A DNA stretch of 64,000 nt. Source: Borreliella chilensis (lineage in GTDB: Bacteria; Spirochaetota; Spirochaetia; Borreliales; Borreliaceae). The notes under the pieces were generated by a model that made no database searches, was not told the origin of the DNA, and saw nothing but the letters and a program-made list of their open reading frames with translations. This document shows positions 1 to 9,659 of the stretch, piece by piece (position 1 is the first letter of the stretch; each line of letters starts with the position of its first letter). The DNA is taken from the NCBI GenBank assembly GCA_000808095.1, contig CP009910.1, forward strand, positions 744,001 through 808,000, in the 5' to 3' direction. The position numbers and the translations under genes are program-made.

Positions 1-1424
1 ATTCTAGATTAATCAATACTATTAAATTTTTTTTGAATAAAAACAAAAAAGTTTTAGATTACGTTTTAAAAAGTAGATCAATATCTAAGGAAGTTGTTGA
101 TTTGTTTGAGCTTGGTTATTTACCATTTAATGTTAAAGATGGTTTAGATCTTCATGATTTTCTAGTTTCAAAAGGATATTCTTTTGAAATATTGAGAAAA
201 AGTGGTTTATTCTCAAAAACAAATCTCAAAGCTTCTATTTTATCTCAAAGATTGATTTTTCCAATTAAAGATTTTAAAGGAAATGTTGTTGGCTTTGGAG
301 GTAGAGATTTAGACGGTAAAGGCTCTAAGTATATTAATTTAAGTGAAACTGAAGTTTTTAAGAAAAAAGAGCTTCTTTATGGATTTTATGAGGGATTTGA
401 TGACATTAAATCAACAAAGTCAGTTATTTTAGTAGAAGGTTATATTGATGTTCTTGCTTTTTTTACATCTGGGATTAGAAGGGCTGTGTCTACTCTTGGC
501 ACTTCTTTTTCAAAAGAACATCTTGCTTTGATTCAAAGATATGCTGATGAGATAATATTTGCTTTTGACAGTGATGATGCTGGGCTTTCTGCTACTTTAA
601 AAGCTTATCAAATTTGTTTGCCATTTAACATTAATGTTAGCGTTGTTAAAATTGATTTAGGTAGTGATCCTGCAGATGTTCTTAAGAATGAGGGTTCCGG
701 TTCTTTGCAGAAAATTTTAAATAATAGATGTGATGCTTTTGAATATCTTTTAGATATTTATTCTAATAAATATGATTTAAATAAAACTGTAGACTTGAAT
801 GCTATGATTAATTTATTTTTGAATTTGATAAATTTGTCAAAAGTAGATACTCAGAAAAAAATTTTTTTGGAAAAGTTAAGCAATAAGCTTGGAATTGGTG
901 TTACAACTTTATTAAAAGATTACTATAGGATAAAAGAAAGGTTTGTAGTTGACAATAATAAAAGAAATTTGTATGCTCATAATGATGATTCTTACGAGAG
1001 GTATTTAATAGTAGCTTTGTTGAAAAATTTTAGTTATTTTGGTACAATAAGGCGCAATATTGTTGATAGCGATTTAATCGATATCAACGCTAGAAAAATT
1101 TTTATGTGCTTTGAGGATTTATCTGAAAATAATGAAGATTTTACATTGTTAGATTTAAAAAGAAGTTTAAAGGATAACTATAAAGTTAGTGAAGTTTTTT
1201 TTGAAGAAATGTTAAATTCTGAATTTGAAGTGGATGATGAGATGATCATTCACATTTTACTTGCAATCAAAAGAAGAAAATTGGATTCTCGTGTTTTGCT
1301 TTGTAAAAGAAGATGTGATGGGGATTTTTTGGTAAATGCTAAGATTCAAATAAACGAGTTAATGTTTTTAAACATGCAGAGAAAAAATTTAAAAGTCTAT
1401 TTAGATGATGTCCCAGGGAGTTGA
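1..1424 (+). CDS. dnaG: DNA primase DnaG, 3' part (5' end outside window)
   Basis: DNA primase makes RNA primers at the replication fork. The reading frame is open from base 3 to the stop at 1422-1424, so the gene enters from the left and the N-terminal zinc-binding domain is missing from the window. A TTG at 33 would fit as a start on paper, but the protein there is already in the primase core, so I treat it as internal. The TOPRIM fold is clear: VEGYIDVLAF gives the catalytic glutamate (about base 430) and FAFDSDDAG gives the aspartate pair (about base 560). The C-terminal 200 residues are the less conserved helicase-interacting part. It is followed after 3 bases by rpoD, the classical dnaG-rpoD macromolecular-synthesis arrangement. 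The family assignment is very secure. Confidence 0.96.
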   Translation, partial: SRLINTIKFFLNKNKKVLDYVLKSRSISKEVVDLFELGYLPFNVKDGLDLHDFLVSKGYSFEILRKSGLFSKTNLKASILSQRLIFPIKDFKGNVVGFGGRDLDGKGSKYINLSETEVFKKKELLYGFYEGFDDIKSTKSVILVEGYIDVLAFFTSGIRRAVSTLGTSFSKEHLALIQRYADEIIFAFDSDDAGLSATLKAYQICLPFNINVSVVKIDLGSDPADVLKNEGSGSLQKILNNRCDAFEYLLDIYSNKYDLNKTVDLNAMINLFLNLINLSKVDTQKKIFLEKLSNKLGIGVTTLLKDYYRIKERFVVDNNKRNLYAHNDDSYERYLIVALLKNFSYFGTIRRNIVDSDLIDINARKIFMCFEDLSENNEDFTLLDLKRSLKDNYKVSEVFFEEMLNSEFEVDDEMIIHILLAIKRRKLDSRVLLCKRRCDGDFLVNAKIQINELMFLNMQRKNLKVYLDDVPGS

Positions 1425-1427
1425 ATT

Positions 1428-3320
1428 TTGCCGGATTTGGAAAAGAAATATTTGGAACTGATAGAAGGAATTATTGCTCATTTAGCGAATAGAAAATCTC
1501 TTAGTTTTAGTGAATTATCAAATTTACTTCCCGATGACATATTAGAACCAGAGACTCTTGATTGTATTTGTACAGTACTTGAGGATAGGGGAATAAGGTT
1601 GGTTAATAAAGCTCCAGAATTAGATGTGGTTGGCACCGAAGATGAGGGTAATGAAGAGGAAGAGATGGACATTGAATCTGGTAGAAATTTTATGATTCTA
1701 GATGATGGTTTCCAAAGTGACGCTGATATTGATATTGATGACAAGTTGGATGATTGTGATGAAGATATTATTTCTGTTAAAGACGATTTGGGTTCAGGGT
1801 ATGTTAAAAACAATGTTTTTAAAGATACCCATTCAGAAGATCCAATAAAGCTTTATTTGAAAGAAATAGGGAAAGAGTTCTTATTGACAGGCAATCAAGA
1901 AGTTGAACTTGCAAAACAGATGGATTCTGGAGAGAGTATAATTGAAAATATTCTCAAAAATGACGGACTTGTTATAGAAAACTATTACAATCTTGTTAAT
2001 GTTATTTATTCAAGAATGGAAAGGGAAGAGTTTTTTAAAAGAGAAAAGGATAAGGATAAAGAGAGTAATCCGGATTATTATAATAAAAAAAAAAGAATTG
2101 CTTCTTTTTACAAGATTCCTTTAAAGCCAATTCAAGATCGTTTAATAAGCTATGTAGATAATAAACATAGAGTATATGAGCTTGGGGGGGATATTTTTGA
2201 AAAAAATTTAAAAAGGGAAAGGTTAGCCTTAAAAGAGCTTTTACGAGACATTCCTTTATATCAAGATGAACTGAGGATTTTTTCAGATGATTATATTGAT
2301 TCTGCTAACAAAATAAAAGATTTGCAAAGACAGCAAAGAATGATTCTGAGCAGGTTGAAAATAGAAAAAATAAGAGATCTTAGAGTGCTTGGGAGAGATT
2401 TAACTATTGCCGAGAAAAGAATAGAAATAGAAAAATCTCTTAAACTTAAAGAAGATACCATTAAGGAGCAGATCACAGAGGCTCAACTCGCTCAAAAAGA
2501 ACTTGAGAGAATTGAAATGTATTATGAATATCCAATGGATAAGATAATAAGCATGTCAGAAGAGATTGCTAAAGGCAAGCAAATGATGCAGCATGCTAAG
2601 GATCAGTTGATTAAGGCAAATTTAAGGCTTGTTGTAAGCATTGCCAAGAAATATGCAAATAGAGGTCTTCATTTTTTTGACCTTGTTCAAGAAGGTAATA
2701 TTGGATTAATTAAGGCTGTTGAAAAGTTTGAATATAAGCGGGGCTTTAAGTTTTCAACTTACGCTACTTGGTGGATTAGACAAGCTATAACAAGATCTAT
2801 TTCTGACCAAGCTCGTACAATTAGAGTTCCTGTGCACATGATCGAACAAATAAATAGGCTTAATAGAGAAACTAGATATTTGATTCAAGTTTTAGGAAAG
2901 GATCCTACAGATGAAGAGCTCTCAGATAGACTTGGATGGGAGCTTAAAAAGGTTAAAACTGTAAAAAGTGTTTCAAGAGAGCCTGTTTCTCTTGAAACAC
3001 CAATTGGAGAAGAAGAAGATTCTGTTCTTAGTGATTTTATTGAGGATAAGGCAATAAAAAATCCTGCAAATCATACATCTTTTGTAGTTTTGCAAGATCA
3101 AATAAGAGCAATTCTTGGGACTCTTCCTGAAAGAGAGCAGGAAGTTGTAAAAATGAGATTTGGCCTTGAAGATGGTTATTCTTTAACTCTTGAAGAGGTT
3201 GGACTTCATTTTAATGTTACAAGAGAAAGAATCAGACAAATTGAATCTAAGGCATTAAGGCGCCTTAAAAATCCCAAAAAAACTCAAAAATTAAAAGATT
3301 ATCTTGAAGATTTAAATTGA
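1428..3320 (+). CDS. rpoD: RNA polymerase housekeeping sigma factor (sigma-70, RpoD)
   Basis: This is the primary sigma factor, directing core RNA polymerase to -35/-10 promoters. Start is TTG at 1428, seven bases after a GGGAG ribosome site that lies within the end of dnaG. Visible in order are region 1.1 (about residues 1-60), an acidic linker (about 65-125), region 1.2 with [11 protein letters not shown] (about 138-170), a non-conserved insert, region 2 with [36 protein letters not shown] and [10 protein letters not shown] (about 398-460), region 3, and region 4 with [15 protein letters not shown] and the helix-turn-helix [17 protein letters not shown] near the end. At 630 residues it has the usual length for group 1 sigma factors. 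It is probably co-transcribed with dnaG. Confidence 0.98.
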   Translation: MPDLEKKYLELIEGIIAHLANRKSLSFSELSNLLPDDILEPETLDCICTVLEDRGIRLVNKAPELDVVGTEDEGNEEEEMDIESGRNFMILDDGFQSDADIDIDDKLDDCDEDIISVKDDLGSGYVKNNVFKDTHSEDPIKLYLKEIGKEFLLTGNQEVELAKQMDSGESIIENILKNDGLVIENYYNLVNVIYSRMEREEFFKREKDKDKESNPDYYNKKKRIASFYKIPLKPIQDRLISYVDNKHRVYELGGDIFEKNLKRERLALKELLRDIPLYQDELRIFSDDYIDSANKIKDLQRQQRMILSRLKIEKIRDLRVLGRDLTIAEKRIEIEKSLKLKEDTIKEQITEAQLAQKELERIEMYYEYPMDKIISMSEEIAKGKQMMQHAKDQLIKANLRLVVSIAKKYANRGLHFFDLVQEGNIGLIKAVEKFEYKRGFKFSTYATWWIRQAITRSISDQARTIRVPVHMIEQINRLNRETRYLIQVLGKDPTDEELSDRLGWELKKVKTVKSVSREPVSLETPIGEEEDSVLSDFIEDKAIKNPANHTSFVVLQDQIRAILGTLPEREQEVVKMRFGLEDGYSLTLEEVGLHFNVTRERIRQIESKALRRLKNPKKTQKLKDYLEDLN

Positions 3321-3333
3321 ATATGGAGGATTG

Positions 3334-4092
3334 ATGGAGAGTAATATTGATACATTGAAAAAGCTTGAAGTTATATATAAGTCTAAGTTTGAGCTTGAAG
3401 AAAGGCAAAAAAGTATTCCTAAGTATTTGGAGATGAAAAAAATTCAGATTGAAGAGTTATCTAAAGTTTTAATTGATTTGCAACAAAAGTTTAAGGAATA
3501 TCAAAAAGAAGACTCTGCTTTAAAGTTAGATATTCAAGACATTAATTCAAGAAAGAGCAAGGCAGAAGAAAAAATTGACAGCATTAAAACTCAAAGAGAA
3601 TACGAAGCTCTTGAAAAAGAGCTTCAGGTTATTATTGACGATGAAGTTACAATTAGAAAAAAAATGACACATGTTAATGGACTTAAGACGAGAATAGAAA
3701 AGGAAATATTAGATGTTAGCGATAAGTACAGTAAAGAGGAAGAATGTTTTAAGTCTGAGAGTAATAGTTTTGAATTAGAGCTTTTAGAAATTAAAAAGAG
3801 ACTTTTAGAAATAGAAAGTGAAGAGTTAAATTGTTCTTCTAAAATGAATGAAGATTTTTTATTTAAATTTCAAAGAATAATAAGGAATAAATCAAATGGA
3901 GTTGTTCCTTTGATCGACAATGTCTGCAAAGGTTGTCATATGATACTTCCTATTGAATTTGCAAATAAAGTAAGGCGCGAACCCAATGATATTAAATTTT
4001 GTCCTTATTGCAGTAGAATACTCTATTATCAGGATAAAATTCAAATGAGCGATGAAATAATTCCTGGTAGTTTGGCAGATCTTGTTGAATAA
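3334..4092 (+). CDS. Coiled-coil protein with C-terminal C4 zinc ribbon
   Basis: This protein of about 252 residues is mostly long charged helices predicted to form coiled coils (residues 5-180). It ends in a four-cysteine zinc ribbon, CKGCHM followed about 20 residues later by CPYCSR. That architecture matches the widespread bacterial zf-RING_7 / C4-type zinc ribbon family, whose role is not firmly known. The ATG at 3334 is preferred over TTG at 3331, because the GGAGGA at 3325-3330 is only a few bases upstream in either case and ATG is the stronger codon. It follows rpoD by 13 bases and precedes the RNase P RNA, so it probably shares the dnaG-rpoD transcript. No enzyme motif is visible, and I do not assign a function beyond the fold. 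Confidence 0.85.
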   Translation: MESNIDTLKKLEVIYKSKFELEERQKSIPKYLEMKKIQIEELSKVLIDLQQKFKEYQKEDSALKLDIQDINSRKSKAEEKIDSIKTQREYEALEKELQVIIDDEVTIRKKMTHVNGLKTRIEKEILDVSDKYSKEEECFKSESNSFELELLEIKKRLLEIESEELNCSSKMNEDFLFKFQRIIRNKSNGVVPLIDNVCKGCHMILPIEFANKVRREPNDIKFCPYCSRILYYQDKIQMSDEIIPGSLADLVE

Positions 4093-4119
4093 AATTTATT
4101 AATTTGATACTTTTTATTT

Positions 4120-4467
4120 AAGCTGACAGTCAGCCATCGCTTAGGTTTCTAATATTTTAAAACTTAAGAGGAAAGTCCGAGCTCCAATAAGAACATAATG
4201 CTAGGTAATACCTAGGGGTTTTAAACCTAAGAGAGTGTCACAGAAAATTACCGCCACAAAAGGTAAGGGTGAAAAGGTGAGGTAAGAGCTCACCGCTTAT
4301 TTAGTAATAAATATAGGCAAGATAAACCTCATTAGGAGCAAGATCAAGTATGTAAGCTTCCTTTGTTCTTGAGGCATGCTTACGGGTAGATCGCATGATT
4401 TTTTTAGCGATAAAAAAACAAGAGAGATGATGGCATAGTACAGAACTCGGCTTATGGGTGTCAGCTT
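4120..4467 (+). ncRNA. rnpB: RNase P RNA (M1 RNA, bacterial type A)
   Basis: This is the catalytic RNA of RNase P, which trims tRNA 5' leaders. The ends are set by the P1 helix: AAGCTGACA at 4120-4128 pairs perfectly with TGTCAGCTT at 4459-4467. Conserved core elements are present in order: GAGGAAAGTCCGAGCTCC near 4170, CACAGAAA near 4240, GGGTGAAA near 4268, and the 3' core CAGAACTCGGCTTATGGGTG just before the closing strand. The length of about 348 nt is normal. The promoter is not obvious; weak -35/-10-like blocks (TTGTTG near 4082, TACTTT near 4108) overlap the end of the preceding gene. Exact termini were judged only from P1 pairing. Confidence 0.93.
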
Positions 4468-4496
4468 AATTTCATAAGCTTAAAAGAGAGTTTTAA

Positions 4497-5465
4497 ATGG
4501 AAATGAGATATTTAAGATATGTTTTTTACTTACTTATGATTTTCATTTTTATTTTTTTAATTTATTATATTATATTTTATTTTAAATCTTTTTCTAATTC
4601 TTATTTAAAAGCAGGGCCAACAGAAGTTGATTTGCTTTTACTTTGGGATAAAAAAGAATATAAAGAAATAATAGATTATGCTGAGAATGATATTAAAAAT
4701 AATAGATTTAATTTTAATTTAAATTTGCTTTTGGGATTTTCATATTTTTATTATTCTTTAATAATAAGTGAAGGATATTTAAAAGGAGAATTTTTAGATA
4801 AATCTATAGAAAGATTAAGATTTCTAATTTCTATAAATGATGGTGTCTCTATAGGCCCTTTATATTATATATTAGGGAAGGCATATTCTCATAAAGGAGA
4901 GTTTTATAGCGAACTTGCTGTAAAATTTTTGAAAAAGGCTTTGAGTTTTGATAATTTTGATTTTATGAACATTAAGGAAGATATTTTTGAATATTTGGGG
5001 TATTCGTATCAGCTTTTAAGAGATTACAAATCTAGCTTAAAGTTTTTTGAAAAAGCTTATAATGAGAATAGGTCTGATTTAGTACTTTGGAGTTTAGCTT
5101 ATGTTAATTACAAATTGAATGATATAAACAAGAGCGTTGAGTATATAGAAAAAATAATAAAAGAAGATAACGGGAAATTGTTAAAGGGCGAGAAAACTGA
5201 TGAAAATTTAATTCAAAAGGTGTATTTGCTTTACGGAGACATTCTCTTAGATAAGGGTGACTATGATAGTGCTTTTAATTACTATAATAAAGTTCTAGAA
5301 ATTAATAGTTCAAATTCTAGCGTTTATGTTAAAATAGGAGATATATATAGGAGAAGAGATAAAGATTATCCTAAAGCTAGGAAATACTGGAGAGAAGCTC
5401 TCAATCTTAATCCTTATTTGGAATCAGCAAGAGAGAGGCTTGGAATTACTTTGGAAGACTTTTAG
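4497..5465 (+). CDS. Membrane-anchored TPR-repeat protein
   Basis: An N-terminal hydrophobic segment (about residues 5-30, rich in Phe, Ile and Leu) should anchor this 322-residue protein in the inner membrane. The rest consists of helical tetratricopeptide repeats: [43 protein letters not shown] and [14 protein letters not shown] are four clear TPR signatures. TPR proteins are adaptor scaffolds, so a partner-binding role is expected. Its 3' end abuts mreB, whose ribosome site overlaps this stop codon, so it probably belongs to the cell-shape operon and may help organise the elongasome; that link is inference from position. ATG 4497 is taken as start, with ATG 4503 as an alternative. Confidence 0.85.
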   Translation: MEMRYLRYVFYLLMIFIFIFLIYYIIFYFKSFSNSYLKAGPTEVDLLLLWDKKEYKEIIDYAENDIKNNRFNFNLNLLLGFSYFYYSLIISEGYLKGEFLDKSIERLRFLISINDGVSIGPLYYILGKAYSHKGEFYSELAVKFLKKALSFDNFDFMNIKEDIFEYLGYSYQLLRDYKSSLKFFEKAYNENRSDLVLWSLAYVNYKLNDINKSVEYIEKIIKEDNGKLLKGEKTDENLIQKVYLLYGDILLDKGDYDSAFNYYNKVLEINSSNSSVYVKIGDIYRRRDKDYPKARKYWREALNLNPYLESARERLGITLEDF

Positions 5466-5475
5466 GGAGGTTGAT

Positions 5476-6525
5476 TTGAATTTGTTTAAGTCTTTTTTGA
5501 TAGATATTGGAATTGATCTTGGAACATGTAATACGTTAGTTTATATTAAAGATTATGGTGTGGTTATGAGTGAGCCTTCTGTTGTTGCAATAGATATTAC
5601 TAAAGGCAATAGAGTTGTTGCTGTTGGTCGAAATGCTAAGAAAATGCTTTGGAAAACTCCAGAAAATATTAAGGCCGTGCGTCCACTTAGGGATGGAGTT
5701 ATTGCTGATATTGAGAATACAGAGAAGATGATTAAATATTTTATTAATCAAATCTTTTCTCGTAAAAAATTGTTTTTTAAGCCAAGAATGGTAATAGGTG
5801 TTCCAACTTGCATTACAGAGGTTGAACGAAGAGCTGTAAAAGAGAGCGCAATGAATGCTGGTGCAAGAGAGGTTAAGGTAATAGAAGAATCTCTTGCTGC
5901 TGCTATTGGATCTGATATTCCTATTTTTGAGCCTACAGGTCACATGGTGTGTGACATTGGAGGTGGGACTACAGAAATATCGGTTATCTCTCTTGGTGGT
6001 ATGGTTGTAAGTAGAGCTATTAGAACTGGTGGTGATGAATTTGATGAGAGTATAATAAAGTATATGAGAAATTCTCATAATATTATAATCGGTCAGCAGA
6101 CAGCAGAAAAATTGAAAATTAAGATAGGCAATGTATATCCTGATGTTCAAAATTTGAGGGTAGAAAAAATAGATATTAAGGGTACAGATGCTGTTACTGG
6201 TCTTCCTAGGAAGCAACTTGTTGATTCTATGGAGGTAAGAGAGTCTCTGCAAGAACCCATTAATATTGTTGTGGATGAAGTTAAGCGTACTCTTGGGGCA
6301 ACTCCCCCAGAGCTTGCTACAGACATTGTAGAGCGTGGCATTATTTTAACAGGGGGGGGAGCTCTTCTTAAGGGTTTAAATAGACTTCTTTCAAAAGAGA
6401 CAGGAGTTCCTGTTTATGTTGCTGACAACCCTCTTCTTTCTGTGGCTGTTGGTGCTGGATTATTTTATGATTATGCCAATAGAATAGATATTAGTAAAAA
6501 TATTTATAGTTTTATCAATGAATAA
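5476..6525 (+). CDS. mreB: Rod shape-determining actin homologue MreB
   Basis: MreB forms membrane-bound filaments that direct lateral wall synthesis. The actin ATPase motifs are present: phosphate-1 [15 protein letters not shown] at the N-terminus, phosphate-2 [14 protein letters not shown], and the adenosine motif [11 protein letters not shown] near the C-terminus. The start is taken as TTG 5476, which gives about 349 residues and lies five bases after AGGGAGG at 5464-5470; upstream in-frame codons overlap the TPR gene and add residues not typical of the family. It leads the mreB-mreC-mreD-pbp2-rodA cluster, with 3 bases to mreC. In Borrelia, wall growth occurs in discrete zones, so this cluster is central to its cell cycle. 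Confidence 0.97.
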   Translation: MNLFKSFLIDIGIDLGTCNTLVYIKDYGVVMSEPSVVAIDITKGNRVVAVGRNAKKMLWKTPENIKAVRPLRDGVIADIENTEKMIKYFINQIFSRKKLFFKPRMVIGVPTCITEVERRAVKESAMNAGAREVKVIEESLAAAIGSDIPIFEPTGHMVCDIGGGTTEISVISLGGMVVSRAIRTGGDEFDESIIKYMRNSHNIIIGQQTAEKLKIKIGNVYPDVQNLRVEKIDIKGTDAVTGLPRKQLVDSMEVRESLQEPINIVVDEVKRTLGATPPELATDIVERGIILTGGGALLKGLNRLLSKETGVPVYVADNPLLSVAVGAGLFYDYANRIDISKNIYSFINE

Positions 6526-6528
6526 GTT

Positions 6529-7374
6529 ATGAATTTTCTTGTCAAATTCAAGAATTTTATCAAAGTGTTTTTTGTATTGATAGTTTCTTTTGTTTTTATG
6601 ATTTATGATTCAAGCAGTATTCAAAGGAGAAGAACTGATAATTTTTTGTTTTTTACTTTTAATTCTTATATTCAAAGTAGGATGCATGGATTTTTTAGCT
6701 TTATTTCCAATGTTTTTAAAACTGTAAACGAATACAAGAATTATAAGGACAAGATAGAATTTTATAAAAAAAGGATACAGCAGCTTGAAATAGTAACTCA
6801 GAATATACAGTCACTAAGACAAGAGAATGTTCGTCTTAAAGAGCAATTAAATTTTTATTTATCAAGTTCTAATGATTTTATTTCAGCAGAAATTATATAT
6901 CTAAATTATTCAAATATATCAACTTTAATGGCTATTAATAAAGGATTCAATGATGGGATAGAAAAGGATATGATAGCAGTTGCATATCAAGATGGATTTA
7001 GTGGGCTTGTAGGCAAAGTTGTAAAGGTTTATTCTAATACTGCTAAAATTTTGCCCTTGACTAATTTTGAAAATTTTGTGTCTGCAAGAATTCAAAGTAG
7101 TAGGTTTATAGGCCTTATAGAAGGCAATGGTCATGGCAAGAAACTTGAAATGAATTATGTTAATAAACTTGCCGAAAAAGATTTGAAGATAGGCGATTCT
7201 ATTGTTACTGCTGGATTTAGTGAATATCCAGTTGGTATTTATATTGGAAAGATTACAAATTTCCATATTCTTGAATACAATTCTCTTTTAAAAATAGAAG
7301 TCGAGCCAGCCATAGCTTTAGATAAGCTTGAGTATGTTTTTCTTGTTAAAAACAACAAAGAGATTAGTGATTAA
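6529..7374 (+). CDS. mreC: Rod shape-determining protein MreC
   Basis: MreC is the periplasmic scaffold that links MreB to the wall synthases. This 281-residue protein has one N-terminal membrane helix (about residues 10-25, FFVLIVSFVFMIYD), a coiled coil (about 65-110, with KIEFYKKRIQQLEI and LRQENVRLKEQL) and the two-barrel periplasmic domain ending near LDKLEYVFLVK. Length and order match the family. It starts 3 bases after mreB and shares TAATG with mreD, so translation is probably coupled. Confidence 0.94.
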   Translation: MNFLVKFKNFIKVFFVLIVSFVFMIYDSSSIQRRRTDNFLFFTFNSYIQSRMHGFFSFISNVFKTVNEYKNYKDKIEFYKKRIQQLEIVTQNIQSLRQENVRLKEQLNFYLSSSNDFISAEIIYLNYSNISTLMAINKGFNDGIEKDMIAVAYQDGFSGLVGKVVKVYSNTAKILPLTNFENFVSARIQSSRFIGLIEGNGHGKKLEMNYVNKLAEKDLKIGDSIVTAGFSEYPVGIYIGKITNFHILEYNSLLKIEVEPAIALDKLEYVFLVKNNKEISD

Positions 7375-7856
7375 TGGCATCGTTTTTTACATATTTTATT
7401 TCTAGTGCATTTTTAGGTAAAATTTTCCAACACTATTTTGCAACTTATTTTTATTTTTCAATAGATATTTTTTTAATTTTTCTAGTTTTTAATTCTCTAA
7501 ATTTTATTTTTAATGTGGGATTGTTATCTAGTATTTTTTATGGTCTTCTTATGGACTATTTTACGGGATTACCACTTGGATTTTTTGTTTTCGGATATAC
7601 ACTAATACTTTATTTTATTGTCAAGATAAAGTTGTTAATGCCTAAAAATATGCTTAGTATAACAATATTTTTTATCCTTTCAAAAATTACAATATGGTTT
7701 TTGGCCGTTTTATTTTGTGATTTTGTAGATTTAAAATCTTTTAATTATTCAATTTTTAACCTTGATCTTGTTGTAAATATAATGTTTATTAACTTTTTAT
7801 ATCCAATTCAAAATTATTTTACTAAAAATTTTTATTCTTTTAAAGAGGATTATTAA
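7374..7856 (+). CDS. mreD: Rod shape-determining membrane protein MreD
   Basis: This is a 160-residue, very hydrophobic protein with about five membrane helices and aromatic-rich loops. Sequence identity to MreD is weak, as is usual for this family, but the pattern (IFYGLLMDYFTGLPLGFFVFGYTLILYFIV resembles the conserved core of MreD, here split by me only for reference), the size and the position between mreC and pbp2 make the assignment secure. Both ends overlap its neighbours by one base of TAATG, indicating coupled translation. It belongs to the elongasome in the cytoplasmic membrane. Confidence 0.88.
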   Translation: MASFFTYFISSAFLGKIFQHYFATYFYFSIDIFLIFLVFNSLNFIFNVGLLSSIFYGLLMDYFTGLPLGFFVFGYTLILYFIVKIKLLMPKNMLSITIFFILSKITIWFLAVLFCDFVDLKSFNYSIFNLDLVVNIMFINFLYPIQNYFTKNFYSFKEDY

Positions 7857-9655
7857 TGGGCATTATCACAAATTTTAGATACAAGTTTGGCATATTGTTT
7901 TTAATAGCAGTTATGTTGTTTTATTTAGCAATTTTATTTCAAATGCAGATTGGCAAGCATTTGTTTTACGACAGGGAAGCAAATGTTTTTTTATCAAGAT
8001 TAGAAAAAATTAATGCCTCAAGAGGTGAAATCTTAGATTCTAATTCTAATATTTTGGCAAATAATTTAACTATGTTTGTTTTAAAAATAAGTTTGCAGCA
8101 GTATTATAATATGCCTGTTGCTACAAGAAATGAGATGATAGACTTTTTATCAAGCACTCTAGATATTGATAAATCGATTATTTTGTCTAAACTTCAAGAG
8201 CCTGGTGGTTATCTTAAAGATGTTGAAATAATTGAGTTAACTCCTAAGATGCTGTTTAAGATCTCTGAAAAAAAATTTTATTATCCTGCTCTTTTGTGGA
8301 CCTATTCTTTTAAGCGTAACTATTTAGTTGACGATTCATATTCACATTCAATTGGGTATGTTGGGAAAATAAATCAAAGAGAGCTTAGAACGTTTTATAA
8401 TGTTAGCGGGTATGATAATACTTCTACAATTGGGAAGTTGGGTATTGAGCAAGTTTATGACAATTATATTAGAGGAAAAGAGGGATTAATTAAATATAAA
8501 GTAGATTCTAAGGAAAGAAGAATAGATGATGGTTCTATTATAAGGAATATGACGCCAGGTAATGATGTTGTGCTTAATATTAATAAAGATATTCAAGATC
8601 TTACTAAGAATGCTTTAGGTAAAAGGCACGGTGCTATTGTAGTATTAAAACCATCAACAGGTGCTGTTCTTGCTCTTCATAATTATCCTTATTATTCTAT
8701 GACGGATGTTTATAATAAATATAATAAGGAAGATTACTCTTTTTTAAATAAAGCGGTTCAATCTGTTTATCCACCGGCGTCTATTTTTAAGTTAGTTGTT
8801 GCTGCTGCAATTCTTGAAGAGGGAGTTATAGACAAAGATCGTAAAATTTATTGCCCTGGATATTTTAAAGTTGGAAATAGAATTTTCCATTGTTGGAAGC
8901 CTGGTGGTCATGGGTATGTTAATTTAGAAGAGGCGGTTGCTCATTCTTCTAATGTTTATTTTTATACACTTGGGCTTAAATATCTTGGAGTTGATAAAAT
9001 TAGAAAATATGCAAAAGAATTTGGATTTGGAGAAAAAACAGAAATTGATTTACCAAATGAAGTATCTGGTCTGCTTCCTAGTCCTGGATGGAAAGAGAAA
9101 ACTTTTAATCAGCCTTGGGTAGGGGGAGATACTGTAAATTTTTCAATAGGCCAAGGATTTTTGAATGCTACTCCTATGCAGATTGTTAATATGGTTGCTA
9201 TGATTGCGAATGAAGGTGTTGTATATAAGCCTAGAATTGTAAATAAAATTTTAAAGGGTGGTACTAATGAAGTTCTTCTTGAGAATAAGCCAGAAATACT
9301 TAGAAAGACAAGCCTTATTAGTAAAAGCACATTTAAGCTTTTAAAAAAATATATGAGAAGTGTTGTAACTTATGGTACAGCAAAATATGCAGTTATTACA
9401 AAAGCTGTTAAGGTCGGAGGCAAAACGGGGACTGGTCAGACTGGTATAGATGGTTTTGAAAACAGTTCTTTTGTAGGACTTGCTCCTTATAATGGTCCAG
9501 TTAATAATCAGATTATTGTTTTTAGTTTGGTTGAGGCAAAAAGCAATATTGATTGGTGGCCTGCAAAATCTACAGATTTAATAATGCAAGGTATTTTTGC
9601 AAACCAAAGTTATGAGGATCTTCTTAAAGATTATAGGCCATGGTATATTAGGTAA
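7856..9655 (+). CDS. mrdA: Penicillin-binding protein 2, class B transpeptidase of the elongasome
   Basis: This is a peptidoglycan DD-transpeptidase that works with RodA in lateral wall growth. One N-terminal membrane helix (about residues 10-30) precedes the pedestal domain and the transpeptidase domain. The active-site motifs are SIFK (S of SxxK, about residue 309), SSN (about 364) and KTG within GGKTGTGQTG (about 522). At 599 residues it has normal PBP2 length. It overlaps mreD at TAATG and is followed after 4 bases by rodA. A beta-lactam target role is known for the family. Confidence 0.96.
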   Translation: MGIITNFRYKFGILFLIAVMLFYLAILFQMQIGKHLFYDREANVFLSRLEKINASRGEILDSNSNILANNLTMFVLKISLQQYYNMPVATRNEMIDFLSSTLDIDKSIILSKLQEPGGYLKDVEIIELTPKMLFKISEKKFYYPALLWTYSFKRNYLVDDSYSHSIGYVGKINQRELRTFYNVSGYDNTSTIGKLGIEQVYDNYIRGKEGLIKYKVDSKERRIDDGSIIRNMTPGNDVVLNINKDIQDLTKNALGKRHGAIVVLKPSTGAVLALHNYPYYSMTDVYNKYNKEDYSFLNKAVQSVYPPASIFKLVVAAAILEEGVIDKDRKIYCPGYFKVGNRIFHCWKPGGHGYVNLEEAVAHSSNVYFYTLGLKYLGVDKIRKYAKEFGFGEKTEIDLPNEVSGLLPSPGWKEKTFNQPWVGGDTVNFSIGQGFLNATPMQIVNMVAMIANEGVVYKPRIVNKILKGGTNEVLLENKPEILRKTSLISKSTFKLLKKYMRSVVTYGTAKYAVITKAVKVGGKTGTGQTGIDGFENSSFVGLAPYNGPVNNQIIVFSLVEAKSNIDWWPAKSTDLIMQGIFANQSYEDLLKDYRPWYIR

Positions 9656-9659
9656 ATTA

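Noticed and set aside
33..1424. TTG at 33 as the true start of dnaG
   Set aside because: The frame is open upstream to the window edge and the zinc-binding domain is missing, so the gene extends to the left.
1478..1813. Serine-rich antisense frame over the acidic part of rpoD
   Set aside because: Antisense of Asp/Glu codon runs yields Ser/Leu runs; the sense gene explains it.
5536..6252. Long open frame (238 codons) antisense to mreB
   Set aside because: It mirrors mreB codon bias, has no ribosome site, and its composition (Ser, Asn, Tyr, His runs) does not look like a protein. mreB on the other strand is certain.
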